A program made the translations under genes and the position numbers. Below, piece by piece: positions 16,113 through 27,200 of a DNA stretch of 64,000 nucleotides (position 1 is the first letter of the stretch; each line of letters opens with the position of its first letter). The notes beneath the pieces were generated by a model that made no database searches, had not been told where the DNA came from, and saw only the letters and a list, made by a program, of their open reading frames with translations. The stretch is from Candidatus Gastranaerophilales bacterium. GTDB taxonomy: Bacteria; Cyanobacteriota; Vampirovibrionia; Gastranaerophilales; Gastranaerophilaceae. The stretch covers positions 1 to 64,000 of the forward strand of contig CANQAV010000008.1 in assembly GCA_947589425.1 (NCBI GenBank), given 5' to 3'.

Positions 16113-17202
16113 TTAAAAATTTCTCGTAATCCTCTAATAAATGTTGATATTTCTTGTATTTCTGCACCATAATTTCAGCTTCGTCAAGATATTTCAATCT
16201 CTTGATGAAATCTTTTCTTAATACCGCAGGAGCGCCCATAATAACCGATTTATTCGGGAAGGACTTTGTAACACCTGCTTTAGCTAAGATAATTGAATCA
16301 TCGCCGATTTCAACATGGTCTTTTAAGCCGGCTTGTCCCGCTATTACAACTCTGTCGCCGATTGTACAGCTTCCCGCAATTCCCACTTGAGAAACGATTG
16401 TGCAGGCATTTCCGATTTTACAGTTATGACCTATCATAACAAGGTTATCTATTTTTGTTTGAGAGCCTACTGTTGTATTTTCTATCGTTCCTCTGTCTAT
16501 TGCGGTATTAGCGCCGATTTCAACATCATCCCCAATGGTAACCGAGCCCAGAGAAGGAATTTTAAACACTTTTACATCTTTATTCGTTTCTTTAATTGCT
16601 CCTTCTTGTCTTGCCTTTTCAATGTTATTCGGGCTTTCGGTAACAAAAGAAAATCCGTCTGCGCCGATACTTGCGCCATGATGAATTATGCATCTGTTTC
16701 CGATTTCAACAAAATCACCGATATTAACACCGGGGTGGAATAAACAATCAGAGCCTATTTTAACCCCTTTTCCTATATATACGTTAGGCATAAGAGCAGT
16801 ATTATCGCCTATTATTGCATCTTTTGATATTACAACGTTAGCTCCTATTGAAACATTTTTTCCGAGTTTTGCGCTTTCATCAATTACCGCAGACGGATGT
16901 ATGTTTCGGGGAGTATCGGGAGCTATGTAGAACATGTTTAAAAGCTTCATAAATGCCAATCTGGGACGCTCTACCTCAATTGTTGAAATGCCTTCCAGAT
17001 TAACTCCCAAAGGCACTAAAACAGCAGGCGCACAAGATTCGGACATGTTTTCAATTTCATCTTCATTCATAGCAAGAGCAAGGGTATTTTTATCCGCCAA
17101 TTTAGGCGGTGCAACTCTGTTTATTGCAACGTCATGGACTTTTGTTAAAATACCGCCGACCGCATTTGACAATTCTTCTAAACTGTAGCTCTTTTCAACC
17201 AT
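16093..17202 (-). CDS. lpxD: UDP-3-O-(3-hydroxyacyl)glucosamine N-acyltransferase
   Basis: Third lipid A enzyme, adds the N-linked acyl chain. A 369-residue protein with a small N-terminal uridine-binding domain (1-100), a left-handed beta-helix of hexapeptide repeats (about 105-320, starting [20 protein letters not shown]) and a C-terminal helix. The catalytic His is in [13 protein letters not shown] place the start at ATG 17202, which has GGGAG five bases upstream; a GTG two codons earlier would overlap that site. It is the first gene of the lpxD-lpxC-fabZ-lpxA-aminopeptidase operon and has its own promoter. Confidence 0.96.
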   Translation of the reverse strand: MVEKSYSLEELSNAVGGILTKVHDVAINRVAPPKLADKNTLALAMNEDEIENMSESCAPAVLVPLGVNLEGISTIEVERPRLAFMKLLNMFYIAPDTPRNIHPSAVIDESAKLGKNVSIGANVVISKDAIIGDNTALMPNVYIGKGVKIGSDCLFHPGVNIGDFVEIGNRCIIHHGASIGADGFSFVTESPNNIEKARQEGAIKETNKDVKVFKIPSLGSVTIGDDVEIGANTAIDRGTIENTTVGSQTKIDNLVMIGHNCKIGNACTIVSQVGIAGSCTIGDRVVIAGQAGLKDHVEIGDDSIILAKAGVTKSFPNKSVIMGAPAVLRKDFIKRLKYLDEAEIMVQKYKKYQHLLEDYEKFLNEDAKI

Positions 17203-17236
17203 ATTCACTCCCTCATATAACAGATATTGTATATCT

Positions 17237-17265
17237 ATTTTATAACAATAAATTCATTTTGCCAA
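17237..17265 (-). promoter_or_regulatory. lpxD operon promoter
   Basis: TTGGCA (17265-17260), 17 nt, TAAAAT (17242-17237) on the minus strand, 34 bp before the lpxD ATG. Unlike the leaderless starts elsewhere, this one leaves room for a Shine-Dalgarno (GAGGGAG). Confidence 0.6.
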
Positions 17266-17285
17266 TTTTTTAAAGAAAAATAAAG

Positions 17286-17756
17286 TTAAGATTTCTCTAT
17301 TTTCTTAATAATATTTGTTGTGGATTTTCCCTCTACAAAATTAATAAATTCAACTCTGCCGCCGTTTTTTAGGACGGTTTTTGCTTCTTTTAGGGTAGAG
17401 AGAGTATAATCCGACCCTTTTGTGTATATATCCGGTTTTATTTCATCAAGCAGATTTTCGGGAGTATCTTCATCAAAAATTACGACAAAATCAACAAAAT
17501 TAAATTCGGACAGGATTTCCGCTCTGTCATGCTCAGGATTTACGGGGCGGTTTTCCCCTTTCAATTTTTTAACCGATAAATCGGAATTTAATCCGACAAT
17601 TAAAACATCCCCAAATTTAGCGGTTTCTTTTAAATATCTTACATGCCCGATATGGATTATATCAAAACACCCGTTTGTAAAAACTATTGTTTTATTTTCA
17701 TCTTTTAATCGTTTAACAATATTTTTTATATCTTCTCTTTGAACAACACTTCCCAT
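17286..17756 (-). CDS. rfaE2: D-glycero-beta-D-manno-heptose 1-phosphate adenylyltransferase
   Basis: Nucleotidyltransferase domain of the HldE/RfaE type, making ADP-heptose for the LPS core. 156 residues, standing alone without the kinase domain found in fused HldE. Motifs: VFTNGCFDIIHIGHVRYL with the HxGH nucleotide-binding signature, and a C-terminal KGKSTTNIIKKI-like segment (EGKSTTNIIKKI). It sits next to the lpx operon, consistent with LPS work. No good Shine-Dalgarno precedes ATG 17756. A hairpin lies 15 bp upstream. Confidence 0.93.
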   Translation of the reverse strand: MGSVVQREDIKNIVKRLKDENKTIVFTNGCFDIIHIGHVRYLKETAKFGDVLIVGLNSDLSVKKLKGENRPVNPEHDRAEILSEFNFVDFVVIFDEDTPENLLDEIKPDIYTKGSDYTLSTLKEAKTVLKNGGRVEFINFVEGKSTTNIIKKIEKS

Positions 17757-17769
17757 TTTGTTTTCCCAT

Positions 17770-17801
17770 AAAATCAGCCGTATATAATACGGCTGATTTT
17801 T
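17770..17801 (-). terminator. Hairpin between parvulin gene and rfaE2
   Basis: A stem of AATCAGCCGTA with TACGGCTGATT (17772-17799), with T-rich sequence on both sides. It is placed just after the stop of the parvulin lipoprotein gene, so probably an intrinsic terminator or attenuator ahead of rfaE2. Confidence 0.65.
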
Positions 17802-17813
17802 ATAAATTTTTCA

Positions 17814-18950
17814 TTATTTTACGGAAGGCGTACCTTCAGATGGTGATGCCTGAGACTTTTGAGCTTGTTCCATTTGTTTTTTCTGCGCTTCATCAAGCTT
17901 TTTGGCAATATTTTCCGGATTAATTGTTTCATCAAGATATTCAATTTTGGCATTTGATTTTAAGCCCGTTAATATTGTCTGCATTTGAGCAAACTTTTTC
18001 TGCTGAGACAAATACGCTTTTAAATCTTCCTTGACTTCTGATAACGGTTGAACTCCTTTTGCCGCCTTATCTCTTACATATATAATGTGTTCTCCGAATT
18101 GAGTTTTAACAACGGGGCTGATTGTACCGACTTTTTGGGTAAATGCCGCATCACCAAATTCTTTGACAACACTATCACGGGCGATAAATCCTAAATCACC
18201 GCCACGTACGGCGCTTGCCTTATCTTCGGAATATTGACGAGCTAAATCAGCAAACTTTTTAGGATCTTTTACTAATTGTTCTCTTAAATCTTTTACAAGC
18301 TTTTCTTTTCTTGCAACTTCTTCGCTGACTTTTTTATCAATATCCGCAGTGGATAATTTTGCTTCTTTATCGGCATCCGCTATCATTCTTTTAATGCTTG
18401 CGGGATTTGTATCAATCAAGATATGGCTTGCTAAAACACGTTCCGGCTGTTCAAACTGAGCTTTATTTTCTTTATAAAATTTTTCAATTTCGGAATTGCT
18501 AATCTTAGGGTCGCCTGTAAGCTTATCGCTCTGAACTTCAAATTTCATATCGTCATTGAACTGTTCTTCTTTTATTCCGTTTTCTTTCATAAGGTTATCA
18601 AATTGTTCTTTAGAGCCGAGCATTTTGATGATATTATCTTTTTTTGCCTGAAGCTCTTCGGGTGTTGCTTCAATCTTTCTTTTTTCAAACTCTTGTTTTA
18701 AAAGCTCTCTTGCCACAAAATCATCAACATATCTCTCTTTTATTGCTAAAACGAGCAGACTGTCATCTTTCTGATATTCTTTCGGAGCATCTTTTAAGCG
18801 TATTTCTTTAATTTTATTAAAATCGTTATAAAATTCGGCTCTGGTAATTTCTTTATCATTAATTTTCAAAACCACATCCGATTTTTTTGCGCATCCGCAA
18901 AATAAAAGCGTTGAACACAAAAGAGTGAGCGCTATTTTTGTAAACTTCAT
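17814..18950 (-). CDS. Peptidyl-prolyl isomerase lipoprotein (SurA/PrsA-like)
   Basis: Extracytoplasmic folding factor, 378 residues. A lipoprotein signal peptide ends at Cys20 (TLLFCGC). A SurA-N-like helical chaperone domain follows (about 25-165), then a parvulin PpiC domain (about 170-305) with RVLASHILIDT, ARQYSEDKASAVRGGDLGF and FGEHIIYVRDK. The Gln/Ser-rich tail ends in PSEGTPSVK. The insert of about 40 residues between the first two parvulin strands is charged and helical. AAAGGAGGA precedes the ATG. It follows mfd by 18 bp. Likely role: folding of exported and outer-membrane proteins. Confidence 0.9.
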   Translation of the reverse strand: MKFTKIALTLLCSTLLFCGCAKKSDVVLKINDKEITRAEFYNDFNKIKEIRLKDAPKEYQKDDSLLVLAIKERYVDDFVARELLKQEFEKRKIEATPEELQAKKDNIIKMLGSKEQFDNLMKENGIKEEQFNDDMKFEVQSDKLTGDPKISNSEIEKFYKENKAQFEQPERVLASHILIDTNPASIKRMIADADKEAKLSTADIDKKVSEEVARKEKLVKDLREQLVKDPKKFADLARQYSEDKASAVRGGDLGFIARDSVVKEFGDAAFTQKVGTISPVVKTQFGEHIIYVRDKAAKGVQPLSEVKEDLKAYLSQQKKFAQMQTILTGLKSNAKIEYLDETINPENIAKKLDEAQKKQMEQAQKSQASPSEGTPSVK

Positions 18951-18968
18951 TTGTCCTCCTTTATATAA

Positions 18969-21900
18969 TTATTTATTTGTATTAAAGCTTAAAATTACCT
19001 CAGATATATAATAAAACAAATCAGCCAATTTGTTAAATATTTCATCAAAATCATCTTCATTTTTATTCATAAGAAGAATTCCCTTTGTTTTAGCTAAATT
19101 TTTAGGCGGAATTGAATATGAAAAATGTTTAACAATTTCTCCGTTTGTTCTTTGTTTTATAATCATCCACTCTTGCTGAGTAAAAGGAGTATATATCCTT
19201 ATTTGATTTGAAAAAGAGCGAACTTGCGTTATGTTGGCATTTGTTGCCAAAATTCTCAGTTTAATTAACTTTATCAGATTTTGAACACAAGGGGGGATTT
19301 TGGAAAATCTGTCTTTTAAATTGATCTCCATATTCTCAAGCTCGCTTAAAGTTTCAACATCCGAAAGCCTTTTATATTCGAGGATTTTCTGTTCATAAGT
19401 CTGTGCCCATTCGTCGGGTATATAAGCATCCGCTTGTATATCAATAATTGCGCTTTGTTTTTTGGGTTGGGGTTTATGATAGGGGTCTTTACTGCTCTTT
19501 TGTCTTAAATCTTCTATACATTCGGAAAGTAAATTACAATATGTATCAAATCCGACATTTACCATCTGACCATGCTGGCGGGTGCCTAAAATATTTCCCA
19601 CTCCCCTTATTTCAATATCCCTCAGGGCGATTTGATATCCGCTTCCCAAATTTGTAAAATCTTTAATTGATTCAAGGCGTTTTCTTGCCTGTTCATTTAA
19701 TTCTTTATTTTTTGAATAAAAACAAAAACAATATGCCTGTCTTTCGCTTCTTCCCACTCTTCCTCTAAGCTGGTATAACTGCGCAAGCCCGAAATTTACC
19801 GCATCATGGATTATCATGGTATTTGCATTGGGTATATCAAGCCCCGATTCAACGATTGTTGTAGATAAAAGAACATCATACTTTTTGGAAGCAAAATCAC
19901 AGATTATGTTCTCTAACATGTTTTCTCTCATCTGTCCGTGGGCAACGGCAATCCTTGCGTTTGGAACAATTTCCTGCAGTTTTTCTTTAAATTTATCAAT
20001 TGTTTCCACACGATTATAAAGATAAAATATCTGTCCGTCACGCTGTATTTCTTGATTTATAGCATTTTTTACATATTGAGCCGAAAACTCGCCGACATAA
20101 GTTTTGATGGGAAGTCTGTTTTTAGGGGGAGTATTTATAACCGACAAATCTTTAATTCCCGATAATGCCATGTTGAGTGTTCTTGGAATTGGCGTTGCGC
20201 TCAGCGCCAGAACATCTATATTCTCTCTGAATTTTTTTAATTTTTCTTTATGTCTTACCCCGAATTTGTGCTCCTCATCAATTACCAATAATCCCAAATT
20301 TTTAAACTCTATGTCATCCGAAAGCAGTCTGTGGGTAGCAATTATAACATCAATTTCGCCGGATTTTAATTTTTCCGTAATCTGTTTTTGTTCTTTTGGG
20401 GGGCAAAATCTGTTTAAAACCGCAACTCTTACATCAAACGGCTCAAACCTTTCTTTAAGAGTTTCATAATGCTGCATGGTAAGAATTGTGGTGGGAGCAA
20501 TGAGTGCCGTTTGATATCCGCTCATAACAGCTTTAAACATTGCACGCATGGCAATTTCAGTCTTTCCGAAACCCACATCCGCACATATCAGCCTGTCCAT
20601 GGGTTTATCGCTTTCCATGTCTTTTTTGGTTTCTATTATTGCCTTCATTTGGTCGGGAGTTTCAGTGTATTCGAAGTTATCCTCCATTTCATACTGCCAC
20701 CTTGTATCCGCTTCAAAAGCTATCCCTTTTGACATTTTTCTTTTTGCATATAAATCAAGAAGGTCGTATGCAATTAATTCCACTTCTTTTTTAGCTTTTG
20801 CTTTTGTATTTTCCCACGCACTTCCGCCCATTTTGGATAATTGCGGACGGCTTGAGCCCGTACCTCTGTATCGGGATATAAGATTTATCTGCTCTGCCGG
20901 CATAAAAAGTTTATCGTTCCCCTGAAACTGAATTTCAAGGTAATCTTTTTGGCACTCATCTATTGTCTGTTTTGTAATGCCGTTATATATCCCTATCCCG
21001 TGGACATAATGGACAACATATTCCCCTTCTTTTATATCGTTAATAGAATCGATAAAATCCTGCGTTTGCTTATTTGAATGATATTTTTTGGTTGTAACAT
21101 CTCTTGTTTGGCGGTTAAAAAGCTCCTTATCCGTTATAAAAATCATTTTATCGCTTGAAACTTTTTCATCTTCACAAACAACACCCCCCGATAAAATGTT
21201 GGGAAAATAAAAAATATCATCCGAAAATATTTCAAATTCATCAAAAACTTCTTTTAATCTGTTGGGGAAATTTGAGCAGATATAAATTTTATAATTTTCT
21301 TTGAGCGATTTTTTAATAAAATCCGATATATTCTTCATATTTGAACAAAAATTCAAAGGCAGGGTCATATCAAATTCGATGATTTTATCGTAATCTTCGC
21401 TTATAAAATTATCAATTCCTATTCTTTTAAAACTTTTTATACTGCTTAAAAAGTCCTCATAACTTGTGTGATTAAGGGTTTTAAGAGGAATTTTCAAATT
21501 GCTTTTTATATTATCTTTATAGTCATCGCAAAACTCCTCGTCTAAAGACTTATATTTTGATAAGATTTGGCTTGTTTCTTTGAATATAATCGTGTAATCT
21601 TTAAAAAAATCAAGCGGTGTTGAAGTTTCCTTAAGGAAATAATTAAGATAGTATTCAATTCCTTCAAAATATCCCGTTTCATCAATTTTTTCAAGAAGTT
21701 CGTTTTTAAGATTTTCCAAAAATTCAGAGCATTTTGTATTTTTTATTTCTTGTTTAAAATTTTCTCTGTTTTCATTATTCAAACTAAATTTATATAACGG
21801 TAAAACCCTTGCAAATTCAACACTTTTGATGCTTTTTTGAGTATTCGGGTTAAAATATCTTATATCCTCAATAGTATCCGCAAAAAATTCAATTCTTACC

Positions 21901-22436
21901 GGGTTGTCATCAAGAGAATATATATCCAAAATATCGCCCCTGAGCGCAAATTCCCCGATATCAACAACGTTTGCCGTTCTTTTATAGCCCATATTAACAA
22001 GTTTTTCGGCAATTTTTGAATAATCAATTGTTTCATTCTTTTTAAATTCAATCAAATTTTTTTTATAAAATTCAATCGGGGCAAATTTTTCAAGCAACGC
22101 TTTGGCATGAATAAAAACAACATCAGGCTGTGAAAGCGCTATATTAATCTGTTCCTGATATATATAGCTGTTTTTTTCAAGCTCGGAATAAAAACCTATG
22201 TCTTGAGAAGGATATATTTTGGAATCTATTTTTAAAAGATTATAAAGGTCTTTTTGTTTTTTGAGCGAAGTCTGCTCATCTATAGTAATATATAATACTT
22301 TTTTGTTATTTTTTAAGATTTTATCAATCAAAAACAAATCAAAAGGAGCTAAAAATCCCGATAAAACAAGATTTAACTTCATATCGTTTTTAATAAAGCC
22401 ATCAAGCGGTTTTAAGGTAATATTTTCAATTGTCAT
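18969..22436 (-). CDS. mfd: Transcription-repair coupling factor
   Basis: SF2 translocase that removes RNA polymerase stalled at lesions and recruits UvrA. 1155 residues, full length. Order: degenerate UvrB-like N-terminal domains (1-350), CarD-like polymerase-interacting domain (about 475-545, GEYVVHYVHGIGIYNG), translocase lobes with Walker A ICADVGFGKTEIAMRA, DEEH box LLVIDEEHKFGVRHKEKL, SATPIPRT, and RGRVGRSERQAYCFCF, then the TRCF C-terminal domain. The family DEEQ box is DEEH here. The ATG overlaps the ROK kinase gene by 11 nt. Confidence 0.97.
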   Translation of the reverse strand: MTIENITLKPLDGFIKNDMKLNLVLSGFLAPFDLFLIDKILKNNKKVLYITIDEQTSLKKQKDLYNLLKIDSKIYPSQDIGFYSELEKNSYIYQEQINIALSQPDVVFIHAKALLEKFAPIEFYKKNLIEFKKNETIDYSKIAEKLVNMGYKRTANVVDIGEFALRGDILDIYSLDDNPVRIEFFADTIEDIRYFNPNTQKSIKSVEFARVLPLYKFSLNNENRENFKQEIKNTKCSEFLENLKNELLEKIDETGYFEGIEYYLNYFLKETSTPLDFFKDYTIIFKETSQILSKYKSLDEEFCDDYKDNIKSNLKIPLKTLNHTSYEDFLSSIKSFKRIGIDNFISEDYDKIIEFDMTLPLNFCSNMKNISDFIKKSLKENYKIYICSNFPNRLKEVFDEFEIFSDDIFYFPNILSGGVVCEDEKVSSDKMIFITDKELFNRQTRDVTTKKYHSNKQTQDFIDSINDIKEGEYVVHYVHGIGIYNGITKQTIDECQKDYLEIQFQGNDKLFMPAEQINLISRYRGTGSSRPQLSKMGGSAWENTKAKAKKEVELIAYDLLDLYAKRKMSKGIAFEADTRWQYEMEDNFEYTETPDQMKAIIETKKDMESDKPMDRLICADVGFGKTEIAMRAMFKAVMSGYQTALIAPTTILTMQHYETLKERFEPFDVRVAVLNRFCPPKEQKQITEKLKSGEIDVIIATHRLLSDDIEFKNLGLLVIDEEHKFGVRHKEKLKKFRENIDVLALSATPIPRTLNMALSGIKDLSVINTPPKNRLPIKTYVGEFSAQYVKNAINQEIQRDGQIFYLYNRVETIDKFKEKLQEIVPNARIAVAHGQMRENMLENIICDFASKKYDVLLSTTIVESGLDIPNANTMIIHDAVNFGLAQLYQLRGRVGRSERQAYCFCFYSKNKELNEQARKRLESIKDFTNLGSGYQIALRDIEIRGVGNILGTRQHGQMVNVGFDTYCNLLSECIEDLRQKSSKDPYHKPQPKKQSAIIDIQADAYIPDEWAQTYEQKILEYKRLSDVETLSELENMEINLKDRFSKIPPCVQNLIKLIKLRILATNANITQVRSFSNQIRIYTPFTQQEWMIIKQRTNGEIVKHFSYSIPPKNLAKTKGILLMNKNEDDFDEIFNKLADLFYYISEVILSFNTNK

Positions 22437-23388
22437 TTTGGTATTCTTCTAATAATGAAGCTCCCACAACCCCGGAATAATCATTTAATTGGGCTTTTTT
22501 AAATTCTAAATTTTGTACTGTCGTATATAATGCCTTAGCTTTTGTCAATCTGATTGTTTTTAAGTATATATCATCAATACCTTGAATTAATCCCCCGCCC
22601 AATATAACCAATTCCGGATTTAAAAAATTTATAACACTTGCAATTCCGCCCGAAAGATATTCTATTGCTTCATTTACATATTGGCTTACAACTTCATCAT
22701 GGGCATCAAGAGATTTTTTAATATGTTTTGTTGAAATATTTTCACCCTTTGAGATATCTGTTATGATAGATTTTCTTCCCTTTTTAACGGCTCCTTTAAT
22801 CCTTGTTTCAATAGCGCTTCTTGATGCATACGCCTCAAGACAGCCGGCTCCTCCGCAGGCGCAGCTTCTTCCGTTCAAATCAACAATCATGTGTCCGATT
22901 TCGCCCGCTGTTCCGGACGAACCGTAATACAATTTTTTATTTATTATTATGGATGAGCCCACGCCCGTGCCGATAAAAATACAAATAATATTGCTGTATC
23001 CTCTGCCCGCTCCCAAAAGCAATTCCCCGATAGCAGCCGCTTCTACATCATTTAAAAGATATGTTTTAATACCGTACTTTTCTTCAATAAGTTTTTTAAC
23101 TTCCAAATTACAACATTCCAAATTGCAGCAGTTAAGTGCAATTCCGTTTTTTCTGTCTACCTGTCCGGCTATTGCTATGCCTATATAATTTATTTCATCT
23201 TTTTTAACTTTGGAAATTTGAAAAAGCTCGTCCAATGCTTCACAAAGCCTTGAAGCAATTCTTTCATTTCCCTTTTCTTTTTTTGTTTTCTTTTTTACTT
23301 CAAAAAGAATTTTGCCGGTTGATTTTTCAACCAAAGCGCACAGTATTTTTGTTCCGCCTAAATCAACCCCTATATTATATTTTTTCAT
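22426..23388 (-). CDS. ROK family sugar kinase (glucokinase-like)
   Basis: ATP-dependent kinase of the ROK family, 320 residues, probably glucokinase. The phosphate-1 motif is GVDLGGTKI (8-16), with a sugar-binding EIGHMIVDLNGRSCACGGAGCLE that includes the structural zinc motif (His plus CxCGxxGCxE), and LNDVEAAAIGE with the catalytic Asp. There is no DNA-binding N-terminus, so it is an enzyme rather than a repressor. Its ATG shares a base with the plsC-like stop (TAATG). It would feed glucose released by the GH57 enzyme into glycolysis. Fructo- or N-acetylmannosamine kinase activity cannot be excluded. Confidence 0.88.
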   Translation of the reverse strand: MKKYNIGVDLGGTKILCALVEKSTGKILFEVKKKTKKEKGNERIASRLCEALDELFQISKVKKDEINYIGIAIAGQVDRKNGIALNCCNLECCNLEVKKLIEEKYGIKTYLLNDVEAAAIGELLLGAGRGYSNIICIFIGTGVGSSIIINKKLYYGSSGTAGEIGHMIVDLNGRSCACGGAGCLEAYASRSAIETRIKGAVKKGRKSIITDISKGENISTKHIKKSLDAHDEVVSQYVNEAIEYLSGGIASVINFLNPELVILGGGLIQGIDDIYLKTIRLTKAKALYTTVQNLEFKKAQLNDYSGVVGASLLEEYQNDN

Positions 23389-24215
23389 TACTGTTTATTG
23401 TCGTCTTTCATACCTATATTTTTGAGCCTTCTTTCGATATCTCTCCACCAGCTCAGTTTTTTTCTGAAAAGGTATTGATATCCTTCAAAATTTCCGCTTG
23501 AAATCTGTTTTTGCTGATTATCACACTGAATTTCAAATTCTCTTTCCAGCTTGTGACAGAAATCTTTTCTGTTTTCTTTAAAATTATAAAAAGTGGTGAC
23601 TTTACCGAATTCTATTACAACTTCGGGTTTATCCTGTCTTAAAAAAGTATAATTTACGCTCACGGGACATATATTAATCCCTCCGTAATTTTTAACCGCA
23701 TTTTCAATTAAATATGCAAGCCCCGTTTGAAAAACTTCGGGTCTGTAATGTGGGGGGCGGATAATACCCTGCGGGAAAAGCCAAAAATTAATATCGGGAG
23801 CATCAAGTGTTGTTGCCGCATATTTTAGCGCTTTAACAGCATCCTGAGGTGTTTTTTTATTTATCGGGAAACAACCGATATATTGAAAAAGAGGAAATCT
23901 GTTCATCTCCTCAATCATTAGGCGCAATCTGCCTTTCATTATTCTTCTTGCAACATTAAATCCGACAATTCCGTCCCACCAGTTGTTATGATTTGTGTAA
24001 AACAACATTGCCTTTGATTTATCTCTTTTTTCGAGATTTTCGCTGCCTTTATACATTAGAGAATGAAAACGAGAGGAAAGCATTTTAGGAAAAACATAAT
24101 CAGCAATCATAAGCCAAAAAGGGTTGTCTTTTGCCACTCTAAACTTTTCTTCTCTGTTTCTTAAAATTGTAGGAGGTGTATCGCAATAAAGATGCTGTGG
24201 TGTTTCAACTGTCAT
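23388..24215 (-). CDS. PlsC-like acyltransferase
   Basis: Member of the 1-acyl-glycerol-3-phosphate acyltransferase superfamily, 275 residues. The catalytic HX4D motif is NHNNWWD (near residue 77). The later block FPQGIIRPPHYRPEVFQTG replaces the usual FPEGTR substrate-binding loop. There is a hydrophobic patch but no obvious multi-span membrane domain. The divergence from typical PlsC suggests an unusual acceptor (glycolipid or lysophospholipid). It sits between the giant ATPase gene and the ROK kinase in a tight minus-strand series. Confidence 0.8.
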   Translation of the reverse strand: MTVETPQHLYCDTPPTILRNREEKFRVAKDNPFWLMIADYVFPKMLSSRFHSLMYKGSENLEKRDKSKAMLFYTNHNNWWDGIVGFNVARRIMKGRLRLMIEEMNRFPLFQYIGCFPINKKTPQDAVKALKYAATTLDAPDINFWLFPQGIIRPPHYRPEVFQTGLAYLIENAVKNYGGINICPVSVNYTFLRQDKPEVVIEFGKVTTFYNFKENRKDFCHKLEREFEIQCDNQQKQISSGNFEGYQYLFRKKLSWWRDIERRLKNIGMKDDNKQ

Positions 24216-24220
24216 ATTAG

Positions 24221-27200
24221 TTACTTATCCTCTATAATCCTGTTTAATTGGCAATATGCCCTAAATGAAGTTAAATCTTTTTCCAATTTCTTTATGTGAT
24301 TTTTTAAATTTAGTCTGCTTGCACTGTCGATAGTTCTATTATACAATTTTATGATATTTTGAGCATAGTCATATTTTTTGTTGTTAGGCTGTTCGGTCAT
24401 TCTTTCTCTTGCTATTGTTGCTTTAAGAGAATTTAATCTCACCTGAAGATATGTTAATTCGTTTGTAATTGCACTCTGCAAAGCTAAGTCGCAATACATT
24501 TGAGCATTTTCTTTATCGTTTAATTTAAGATAAGATTTTGCAAGAAGCTCTTGGAACAATATTTTGAAATAATTATTGTTGTTTTGAGCATTTTCACATA
24601 TTTTAACAGCTTTTTCACAAATTTCAATGCAATACATGTCGGCTTTGTTGCTTGCTGTTGCAGCTGCACTTATATACCATGCCAACAAAGCCCCGAAAGC
24701 AATTTTTTTGGATGAAAAATATTGCATTTCTTCCGTTGCTATTCCGAGTGCCTTAAGATAAGATTTCTCTTCCAAAAACACATAAGCAAGAAGTGTTTTA
24801 AGAATATTTTTTGAAAATTCATCATTCGCATTATTTGCATAAGCGGCAGCTTCAAACAATTCTTCTTTTATTGAACCCAAATCAAGGCTCAAAACTTTAT
24901 TGATAATATTTATAATATTCCATTCGCAAAAATCGGGTGTGTCTATAACGTATGAATAATCTTTAATGATGTCCCCTAAAATTGCTTGAGATTCCTCAAA
25001 ATAACCTCTTGAAGTATATGCCATGGCGCTTGCATATTCAAGACGAAGTTTTAATTCATCCGTTTTTTGTCCTTTTTCTTTTGATAAAACCTTATCTATT
25101 TCATCTATTAATTCAAAAGCCAAAGGAGAGCCTTGCTGAGCATAGCTTTGAGCAAGAATTATATTTGATTCTATCCAGGAATAAAATATTTCGTTTTGAC
25201 TTATCCATTTGTGTTTTGAGAAAAAGTTTAAATGTTTTTGAAGGGTCGGATTGATTTCAGTATTTACAATGCTTGAAATTTCTTCCCATTGCCCAAGTTT
25301 TAACAATGCCTGTAATTTTCTTGTTTTAATAAGAGCAATTTGAAGCTCTGTTACATTTTTCTTCTCTGTTCTGTCGCTTTTATTGAAATATTTCAAAATA
25401 TTATCCGCAACCTCTACAACCCCGGTATAATCTTGCGTAAGGTATTCACTTTTTACAAGATATCCCGATAAATCTATCACTTTATTTTTATTATTGTTTT
25501 TTTGTGCGGATGCAATTGCATTTGTCAAATAATCACGAGCTTGTGCGGGACTTTTTGTATAAACTAATTTTCCCAGTCTTTCGCAAATATTGTTTTTAAT
25601 ATATTCAAAATTATCCGTTTTAATGCTTTCAAGCAAAATTAAGCTCTGCTTCTGCGCCATGGCATAAATGTTTAAATCTCCTATATAACTTGCAAATTGA
25701 AGATTTCTTGTCCAAAGATTAAAAGCAAGTTCTTTATTTTCTATAATTTGAGCAAGTATGGGGCAAATCAAAGGCGTTGAAATAACCTTATTATTTAATC
25801 CTGAAAGCAATTTTTTTGCTTCATTTTTTATTAAAATTTCATCTTTTGCTCTGATATAACAATATGACCAGGTTAGAGAATTTTTAAACCCGTAAACATC
25901 ATCATATTTTCTCTTCAGATAACCTCTTTTTTCAAGTCTTTTAACTGTTTCATAAAAAGCATCCCGGCTGAGAGAAAATACCTCTGATAAAATTCCGCAA
26001 TCAAGCTTATCGCCAAGAAGAGATGCAACATTTAAGAAAACATATTCTTTTTGATTTTGCTCTTTTAAAAACTCAAGTCTTTTAACAAAGCACTCTTCCA
26101 ATGTCGGAGGAATGTGAATTTCGGAAATCTGACCCTTAAACTTAACCGCCTTATCCTGTACCGTCAAAATTTTTCTCTCAAATAAATATTGAAGAATTTG
26201 TTCAATATAGGCAAGGTTGCCTTTTGCATTATAGGCAATTTGAGATAACAATTCGGATGGTACGATTGAATTTTGACCCAGAACCTTTTTAATAAAAGCT
26301 TGGGATTCCGGAATATTGTATTGTCTCAGGGAAATATTTAAACAATTATTGTTGTTAAGCTTATTTGATTGGAAATATATTGCAATCGAATGCTGGTTTT
26401 TATATCCTAACACCAATTTTGCATCGTGTTCAAAATAATCGTTAACTACAAGATGTTTTAAAAATCCGTAAGAAGACTCATCAATCAAATCAAAATCATC
26501 AATTATAAATACCAGATTTTTCTTTTGTTTTATATAATCAAATATATCTTTTAAATATTTGTAAGTAATTTCTTTATTTATCAATATATTTTCAAAGTAA
26601 TCTTTTTTTATCGGATAAATCAAATTTGCAAGCGTCTCAAGAGCTTCATCATCTATTTTTTCAAGCTGTAATTTTTCAAGCACTTTTTTTTCAAAAGATT
26701 TAATATTAAAATCTTCAGCTAAAATATTCGGACATTCAAACAATGTTGAAAACAAATTTTGAATCAAACCGTAAGGACTTATCTGAGTAAGAGCCGAACA
26801 TTGAGAATAAAAAACCGCAGTATTGTTTAATTTTGCTCTGTTTACCCTGTAATATAAATCATTCAAAAGATGCGTTTTTCCGGCCCCCCTCGGAGCATTA
26901 AGAGATATCGCCCTTATTTTTGAATTGTTATCCGCCAGATTGTTTAACATTATCTCAAGAGCTTTATCGTATTTTTCATCTTCCGATTGCTCAAAAACGG
27001 GTTTTTGGTCTAAAAAAACCATTTTATACGAATCCGGCGAAATTTTAATCAAAGATAATTCCGAATTTAATTTTGAATAACAACCGTTTGAAACAATTAC
27101 ATCACCGTCCGACCCCAGTTTTAGCTGGGTAATTTCGCCATTTGAGCGCACTTCGTCTTCGGTTGTAATTATAAATTTATATGATATTCCGCAATCAAGA